64,000 bases of DNA, from positions 1-64,000 of the forward strand of contig JWZX01002881.1 of NCBI GenBank assembly GCA_001275005.1, written 5' to 3'. The position numbers and the translations under genes are program-made. Positions 58,638 through 64,000 of the stretch are shown here, piece after piece (positions within the stretch are counted from its first letter, which is position 1; each line of letters begins with the position of its first letter). The DNA is from Chrysochromulina tobinii. Its lineage: Eukaryota; Haptophyta; Prymnesiales; Chrysochromulinaceae. The notes under the pieces were generated by a model, which was not told where the DNA came from, made no database searches, and was given only the letters and a program-made list of their open reading frames with translations.

Positions 58638-60845
58638 TCAGTTCAGATGCGTCCCACCGCCAAGGCTTCGGTCGGGCCAGACGAGCCAGCGATTGGGGCC
58701 AAACTGAGGGTTGGGTGAGCCCATCTTGAAGGTCTTCGAGTGACCGCTTCCATCCCGCACTGTGCAGCGATTTGAACACTCTCGAAAACCCGGCGTCCCG
58801 GGCAGGCTGAATTTGGGCCTGCCTTTTTCGTCAAAGGTGCAGTCGATCCTATATGTATCGGGTTCGATCGAGAGCTCTATGTCAGCCGCGGCGATGATGG
58901 GTCGCTCACCGAGTACAAGTGCTCCCGGAGGATAGATGACGTAGCCCACGCCGCCCAGGATGGCGGGCCACAGCGAATTGTTGCGCTCATGCACACTCAA
59001 TCCTGTGGGACGTTGTCCTGGGAGCATTGCATGCCTGCTATGAGGTGGGCCCGCGCCAAAGGAGTTGTCATTCTGAGTGTACGATCCGACATAATAGATG
59101 GTCGCATTCGCTGGCAGACGCACGCTGTTCAGATGGCCCCAAAGGTCGGGATGCAGACGCGCGTCGTCCTCGAGGACGAGGGCCGAGGGCAACTTCCGAT
59201 CCATCATGTCGATGTAGGCTGCCTTATGCTTCATCGCGAGCGAGATGGTCCCGTTTGCGATGGGCTTGCGTGTGGGATTCCAAAAGTTATCGGCGACGCA
59301 AGGATGTATGCACAGCCGCTGCTGATCCGTCAACACGGCCTCGTACTGCTCCTTCGTGCAGCAGAGCACCCACGTGACGTCGGCTGCACACATACGTTTC
59401 AATTGGGCCTCGAGAGAGACTCGACGTCTCGTCAGGTGCGCCGCGTGCAGGACGTACACAGCGGGCTGCGGCGGCACGGGCCCCGAGCAACTCGGCCCCT
59501 GTGCGTAGTTGTGGCGCTCCATGCACTCGGGCTTGAGGACGTGTGCGCGCATCACCCTCCCAAAGCAATTGTTGAGCCCACGAGTACTCAACTTTGAGTG
59601 CGCCTCCTCTTCGGCCGCAGAAGCTTCGCGCGCAGACCTGCCATGCGCCGAACCTTCCCGCGCAGGGAGGTGCTCGGGAGTGCTCTCATTGAACGCCCGT
59701 TCCTGCTCCGCAAGGTACTTCGCCTTGTGCTTGTAGCACGGAAAGTGGCCTCGATACTGCCATGGCATCACCTTTTGGGGGAACTTGAGACCCATGAAGG
59801 AGACAGCCTCGCCGTGGTTGAGCGTGCCTGCCCAAGGCGATCCCCATAATTGGTAGACTGGATCGCGCTCGACCGTGGGCTCTTTCCAGTGCGGCCACGA
59901 AGCGAACGGGTTCATCAGCGGGATGGCGAGGGCGCGCTCGCCGCATCGCTTCTGAGAGACACGAACCTGAGTGCCGTTGACGTCGACGACCACGTCGTAG
60001 AAATTCGTATTCAGTGCCGCTATCACGCCGTCGCAGCCCAGCACACCGCCTAACTTCCACCCGTACGGGTCTGGATGCTGCAGGCAAATAGCTCGCCACA
60101 CACCCGTGGAGAAGGTCTCATAGAGTTTTAAAACTCGCTGGCGCTGTGGGTTTGGCTCACCATTGGGCAAAAACATTCTGACGTGATTGTCATGCGGTGC
60201 AACGAAAGCGGCCTTAACGCGCTCCTCCATGATGCGCAGCGCTTCCGGGGTGAACGCATCGCCTTCGTATCCCTGGATATCGACGTCCATGACATCCACG
60301 TCGCCCGAAATGGATGAGAGCACGTCCGCCATGTTTCCTGAGCATGCATTCGTCGTCTTGTTGGCTGTTGCTCCACCGCCGTGGAATGAACAGGCACCCG
60401 GCGGAGAGCGCGCCTGCTTGCGCTGGCATTCGCCGTATTCGGGCCCGCTCCTCACTGCACCAAGGAACGCTCGCTGAGCTGAGAGACGCTCGGTGGGGAT
60501 GTCGAAACCGTTCATGCCTACAATCATCTGCAAGCAGTCATCAACCGTGCTGGTCCCATCGACCACGTGGACTTGCACCCGATCGAGCAGGGGCCTGTTG
60601 AAACGCCTGAGGGCCATGAGGTGCGTGCCTGTCCAATAGCCAAAACCTGCTCCCACTTCGAGCTGGTTGTACGTTGTGGCGGATTCGCATGCAAGGAAAG
60701 CGGTCAGAATGTGGAACCTGTACTCACAGGTCTCCTCGTCCTGCTCTGGCCATGATGTTTGCCACCGAATGCTCCTTTGGTCGCCAACCGTCAGGGCATC
60801 GGCATTAGCGGCCGTGCTCGTGGTGAGCATCGCAAGCGGCAGCAT
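58638..60845 (-). CDS. FkbM-type methyltransferase fused to GT25-type glycosyltransferase
   Basis: From ATG 60845 the frame gives 735 residues with a signal peptide (MLPLAMLTTSTAANA). The first half has a SAM motif LEVGAGFGYWTG and the FkbM block DVMDVDIQGYEGDAF. The second half has GT25 hallmarks: VYVLHAAHLTRRRVSLEAQL, SLAMKHKAAYIDM, LVLEDDARLHPDLW, IYYVGSY, and GVGYVIYPPGA. GT25 enzymes add galactose to hydroxylysine or LPS sugars. The fusion implies sequential sugar transfer and methylation in the secretory pathway. An earlier ATG at 60959 would mask the signal peptide. Confidence 0.75.
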   Translation of the reverse strand: MLPLAMLTTSTAANADALTVGDQRSIRWQTSWPEQDEETCEYRFHILTAFLACESATTYNQLEVGAGFGYWTGTHLMALRRFNRPLLDRVQVHVVDGTSTVDDCLQMIVGMNGFDIPTERLSAQRAFLGAVRSGPEYGECQRKQARSPPGACSFHGGGATANKTTNACSGNMADVLSSISGDVDVMDVDIQGYEGDAFTPEALRIMEERVKAAFVAPHDNHVRMFLPNGEPNPQRQRVLKLYETFSTGVWRAICLQHPDPYGWKLGGVLGCDGVIAALNTNFYDVVVDVNGTQVRVSQKRCGERALAIPLMNPFASWPHWKEPTVERDPVYQLWGSPWAGTLNHGEAVSFMGLKFPQKVMPWQYRGHFPCYKHKAKYLAEQERAFNESTPEHLPAREGSAHGRSAREASAAEEEAHSKLSTRGLNNCFGRVMRAHVLKPECMERHNYAQGPSCSGPVPPQPAVYVLHAAHLTRRRVSLEAQLKRMCAADVTWVLCCTKEQYEAVLTDQQRLCIHPCVADNFWNPTRKPIANGTISLAMKHKAAYIDMMDRKLPSALVLEDDARLHPDLWGHLNSVRLPANATIYYVGSYTQNDNSFGAGPPHSRHAMLPGQRPTGLSVHERNNSLWPAILGGVGYVIYPPGALVLGERPIIAAADIELSIEPDTYRIDCTFDEKGRPKFSLPGTPGFRECSNRCTVRDGSGHSKTFKMGSPNPQFGPNRWLVWPDRSLGGGTHLN

Positions 60846-61565
60846 GATGAGATGGCAAGCACGCCTGTTGCGCGAATCATGCGCGGTGCGTGCGCGCGAG
60901 GCGTGCCGATTCTTGGAAGGTCGAAGATGTGGGAAGTCTGCTGCTGCTGTGAAACACACACGCGCACAACCTCCGGACCCCCAAGCACGAGGGCCTCTAT
61001 CGCTATGGACGGAGGTGTGGCCGACTGCTGCTGCTGTTCAACACAACGCGTGCACACTGTCACCGGACCCCCAAGCACAGGAGCCGCGATCACTATGGAC
61101 GGAGGTGTGGCCGACACAACCCGTGGTAACATAGTGGTAACACACCAGGCCGTTCCTCGGCAAAGCGTGGGGGAAGAGAAGGCGCGGTACTAGGTCCGGG
61201 TCCACATGCGCTCAACGCGGCAAGCGGCAAGCGCGATGTTACGCCCCAGAAACGCATGATAGCGTGTGGTGAGACGAGATGATGTTACATTCTTGGAGGC
61301 ATGTCATTGGAGGTGACGTTAGGTGCTTAAGGCGCTGCTCCGTGCTGGTTAACGCTCTGTGGTGGTGCAACCGTCGGTCGGATCAGTCGCGGAAACGAAC
61401 AAGGAACATGGAACGGGAACGCTCAACGCCCAGAGGTTCTATGTTCGGTTCGGGTCACGGGATCTCCGGTCCCGTCCAAGCACTACGTACTATTCCCTAT
61501 CACATCTATACGTGTATAGTAAGACATTGCCCGATGTGAAAGAAGAAATCATGGTGAAGACGGCA
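60846..61565. other. Intergenic with dispersed repeat
   Basis: Besides the repeat at 60952-61113 nothing is recognised. The region lies between the starts and ends of two minus-strand genes. Confidence 0.4.
60952..61113. repeat. Dispersed repeat, tandem copies 2 and 3
   Basis: Two units of about 70 bases (60952-61023 and 61040-61113) share CCGGACCCCCAAGCAC and ATGGACGGAGGTGTGGCCG. They are separated by a CTGCTGCTG stretch. Copy 1 lies 14 kb away at 47001. Confidence 0.8.
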
Positions 61566-63995
61566 TCATGGTGACGGCATCGCGATCCTTCCGGACGAGG
61601 CGGCCACCGAGCGTCGCCGCATGGTGTTGAGCCTGGGCAGCGAGGCAGAGGTGCTCAGCTGGCTCACCTCGTGCAGCCAGCTCAGAGACGTGCCGCGTGC
61701 GTTCAACGCATCGGCCGCAGCTGCCTCGTCAACGTCCTGCAGCGGAGCTCCCTCCACTCGACTTTCCACTCGACTTTCCGATCGCCCCGAGGACGACGAG
61801 AAGGACACCCGTGAAGCGGACGCGCGCAAGGGTTGCTGCTGTTGCTGTGCAGGCCCGGAGGAGCTGGATGGCGCTGGCGGCAGCGGCGCTGGCGTTAGCG
61901 CAGAGCCCGGCCTGTGGTCGCGGCCGCCCGGGCGAGGCAGCAGCGGAGCCGGCGGCGGCGAGGCGAGCGAGGCCTGTTGGAAGAAGATCTCGTTCATCTG
62001 GCGCAGGCTCGCAAGCGTAGATCGTTGCACGTGCGAGTGCTGACGCTGATGCGACGCCTCTGACGAGGACTGATGACTGATGAGGACTGATGACGCCGCT
62101 GATGAGGACTGATGCGACAACGCCGATGAGGGCGTGGTGGAGAGTAAGTTGGAGAGGGGGCTGCTGGGGGACGTGAATGGGGGGTCGCTGGAGGTGGAGG
62201 CGAATGGGCCCCTCGCTGAATCGCGCAGCCCTCCCTCGCCCCGCCCCTCGCCCTGGGCCTCGCCCCGCGCCTCGCTCCGGGCCTCGCCCCGGGCCTCGCT
62301 TCGCACCTCGCTTCGCATCTCGCCAGCTGATGCGAAGAGTACGCGACGCGGTGAGGTGAGCGTTGAGGTGGGCGGTTGTGTATCGAGAGCCGTTGGCCCC
62401 TGCACCATTTGGGTCGAGAGTGCGGCGACCTCGGCGGACCTTGGGCGGACCCTTCCCACACGTGTTGAGCCCGCCGTATGTCTCGCGCCTTCGGCCGTTG
62501 ACGAACCCGACGCAGTGGTGAGCGTCGGCGTGAGCGCCGTGCTCAGCGCTTCCCCAGAAGGCGGACGGGCTGCCTGGGTGGTGAGCGCGAGCTTGCTCAG
62601 CTGCGCCTCGAGGGTGCTGTTGGCGGCGAGGAGCGAAGCCTTTTCATCTGCCCAATTCGCTTTTTCTTGCGCCCACGCAGCCTTTTCATGCGCCCAGGAA
62701 GCCTTTTCATCTGCCCAAGTGGAGGCAGCGGCCGCGAGCGAGGCGGCGTGGTCCGCCTTGAGCGACTGAATGTGTGACTGGAGGCGCTCCTGTTCGCGCG
62801 CAGTCGCTGCCTCGCTTGCAGCCGACGCGGCCGCCGCACGCTCTGCGACCGCTGCGACCGCCGCTGCCGCCGCAGCGGCCACGGCTTCGGCCAGCTCCGC
62901 CTTTGCAGCCACGGCGGCCGCTTCAGCTGCGTCCGCCTTCGCCCTCACCGCCGTCAGTGTAACCTCGGCCATCTCTGTGCCTGCCGCCATTGCAGCCTCT
63001 GCCCTCGCTGTCGCTCCCGTCAGCGCCGCCTCCGCCTTCGCCGCCCTTGCATGCGCTTCTTCGGCTCGTAACGCCTCCTGAGCCGCATGTTGCCGGGCCT
63101 GAAGCACCTCCTGCCTGGCCGCCTCCCGGGTCGCCTCCACGACAGACTCCGTGGCCGCCTCTGCAGCAGCCGTTTGCGCTGCGAGCGCAGCATTGAGCTC
63201 CTGAGAAGCCGACGCCGCAGCGGACGCGACCGCCGCCGCCACAGCCGCCTCCGTGCGAGCCGCTGCGGCACCCATCGCATCGGCCATCGCCGCCTCTACC
63301 GCTGCCGCCTGTGCCGCCGCCGCATCCGTCCCCGCCGCAGTCATCGCCGCCTCGATGGCCGCCGCACGCTCCTCGTCGGCCTCGGCGCGAGTACGCGCCA
63401 CCGCCGCGTGGACCGCCACAAATCGCGCCGCTTCGGCCTCGGCGTTTGCTTCCTCGAGGGCTTTGGCGATCGCGCTCGCGGCCTCTCTCTTGGCCACTTC
63501 GAGGGCCCTCGCCATCGCCGCATCGGCCTCGGCCTTGGCCCGCTTCATGTCTTCCTCGGCGCTCGCCTGCAGGCAGATCGCCGCCTCGCACCGAAATGAG
63601 CGGCACGCCTCCCGTGCGGCCGCCTCCGCCCTCTGGAGCTCTTGCGTCAGCTCCCAAGCTGCCTCAGCCTCCTGCTTGGCCTGCTGGAGGATCTGGCGCT
63701 GCGCCACGGAAGCCTCGGCGCGTGCCACCTCGAGCAGCGCCGCCTTATCTGCCTCGGCTGATGCCTTGGCGAGCGCCGACATGACGGCGAGGCCCTCAAG
63801 CCGTCGCTTCATCTCGTCGGTCTTGGAGAGAGCGGCATCGCGTTGCTTGGCGGCTTCGTCGACGGCGACCTTGGCCTGCGTTGAGGTGAGGTTTGCCAAG
63901 CAGCCGGAGGCAGCGCTCATGACCGTGGGCACATCGCACCTGGCAAGCTGCCGCAGCCGCTCGACCGCGCCGCCCTGCTGGAGTAGACAGGTCAC
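61566..63995 (-). CDS. Ala-rich coiled-coil protein with armadillo-like N-terminal piece, 5' end beyond the window
   Basis: The visible exon starts at 63995 after an acceptor (CACAG then GTGACC), so the 5' part lies outside. The first 50 residues (LLQQGGAVERLRQLARC...MSAASGCLANLTST) look like the last armadillo repeat of a longer protein. About 400 residues of Ala/Glu/Lys coiled coil follow (AEADKAALLEVARAEASVAQ). A Ser/Pro-rich tail ends near QLSTSASLPRLNTMRRRS. Function is unknown; the layout suggests a cytoskeletal or scaffold protein. The frame is open for 809 codons to TGA. Confidence 0.6.
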   Translation of the reverse strand: MTCLLQQGGAVERLRQLARCDVPTVMSAASGCLANLTSTQAKVAVDEAAKQRDAALSKTDEMKRRLEGLAVMSALAKASAEADKAALLEVARAEASVAQRQILQQAKQEAEAAWELTQELQRAEAAAREACRSFRCEAAICLQASAEEDMKRAKAEADAAMARALEVAKREAASAIAKALEEANAEAEAARFVAVHAAVARTRAEADEERAAAIEAAMTAAGTDAAAAQAAAVEAAMADAMGAAAARTEAAVAAAVASAAASASQELNAALAAQTAAAEAATESVVEATREAARQEVLQARQHAAQEALRAEEAHARAAKAEAALTGATARAEAAMAAGTEMAEVTLTAVRAKADAAEAAAVAAKAELAEAVAAAAAAAVAAVAERAAAASAASEAATAREQERLQSHIQSLKADHAASLAAAASTWADEKASWAHEKAAWAQEKANWADEKASLLAANSTLEAQLSKLALTTQAARPPSGEALSTALTPTLTTASGSSTAEGARHTAGSTRVGRVRPRSAEVAALSTQMVQGPTALDTQPPTSTLTSPRRVLFASAGEMRSEVRSEARGEARSEARGEAQGEGRGEGGLRDSARGPFASTSSDPPFTSPSSPLSNLLSTTPSSALSHQSSSAASSVLISHQSSSEASHQRQHSHVQRSTLASLRQMNEIFFQQASLASPPPAPLLPRPGGRDHRPGSALTPAPLPPAPSSSSGPAQQQQQPLRASASRVSFSSSSGRSESRVESRVEGAPLQDVDEAAAADALNARGTSLSWLHEVSQLSTSASLPRLNTMRRRSVAASSGRIAMPSP

Positions 63996-64000
63996 CTGTG

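Noticed and set aside
61420-61490. Possible tRNA (GGTTCGGGTC resembling a T-loop)
   Set aside because: No acceptor stem, D-arm or anticodon arm could be folded around it.
1-64000. Bacterial or viral origin
   Set aside because: Spliceosomal introns throughout, eukaryote-specific families (SCAPER, QSOX, RPB1) and uniform composition argue for a nuclear chromosome.

Overview
This is nuclear DNA of a GC-rich, intron-bearing alga. Spliceosomal introns interrupt many genes. The products are eukaryotic: an RNA polymerase II large-subunit relic, a SCAPER homologue, quiescin sulfhydryl oxidase, PLAC8, an SLC38-type transporter, a SET protein, and an EF-hand/FKBP protein with a leader that could be plastid-directed. 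The many secretory glycosyltransferases, a sulfotransferase, FkbM-type methyltransferases, GC-AG introns and extreme GC bias suggest a haptophyte-like or other secondary-plastid alga. That assignment is inference, not proof.

Layout. 1-1397: SR/RD-rich splicing-type protein (minus, runs off the left edge). 1655-2571: secreted cystatin. 3040-4559 (minus) and 4809-6241 (plus): a divergent pair, glycosyltransferase-like and FkbM methyltransferase-like. 6582-9206: SLC38-like transporter, 7 exons. 9292-11451: ADP-ribosyltransferase fused to armadillo repeats. 11634-13315: sulfotransferase. 13659-17594: long secretory glycosyltransferase with a lectin-like region. 18362-25170: type I membrane protein, PLAC8 protein, a small membrane protein, and a polyQ protein. 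25544-27163: second glycosyltransferase-like protein. 27287-37630: triple AAA+ protein with a monothiol thioredoxin domain (27 exons). 37640-40106: broken RPB1 copy joined head-on to it. 40337-41947: QSOX. 42739-43808: head-to-head pair of small paralogues. 44381-46402: FKBP and SET proteins. 47205-53472: SCAPER. 54151-57592: duplicated degenerate nuclease-like protein and a carotenoid oxygenase. 58638-60845: FkbM-GT25 fusion. 61566-end: coiled-coil protein running off the right edge.

The most striking system is the introns. At least two short families of introner-like elements fill genes on both strands. Family A carries the core GCATGCAAGTGCTCAC and ends CTTCCCCACAG. Family B is built from 8-12 bp units containing CTGAT and ends CCCTCATCAG. 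In many cases the first bases of the downstream exon, starting exactly at the splice junction (GT or GC), are also present at the 5' end of the intron, as a direct repeat of about 17-51 bp. The target duplication therefore supplies the splice donor and the element supplies the branch-point-like motif and acceptor. Two 101-nt GC-AG introns in different AAA+ domains of one gene are about 95 percent identical from donor to acceptor, which looks like recent intron transposition. All exon structures below were worked out by hand from reading frames and splice dinucleotides.
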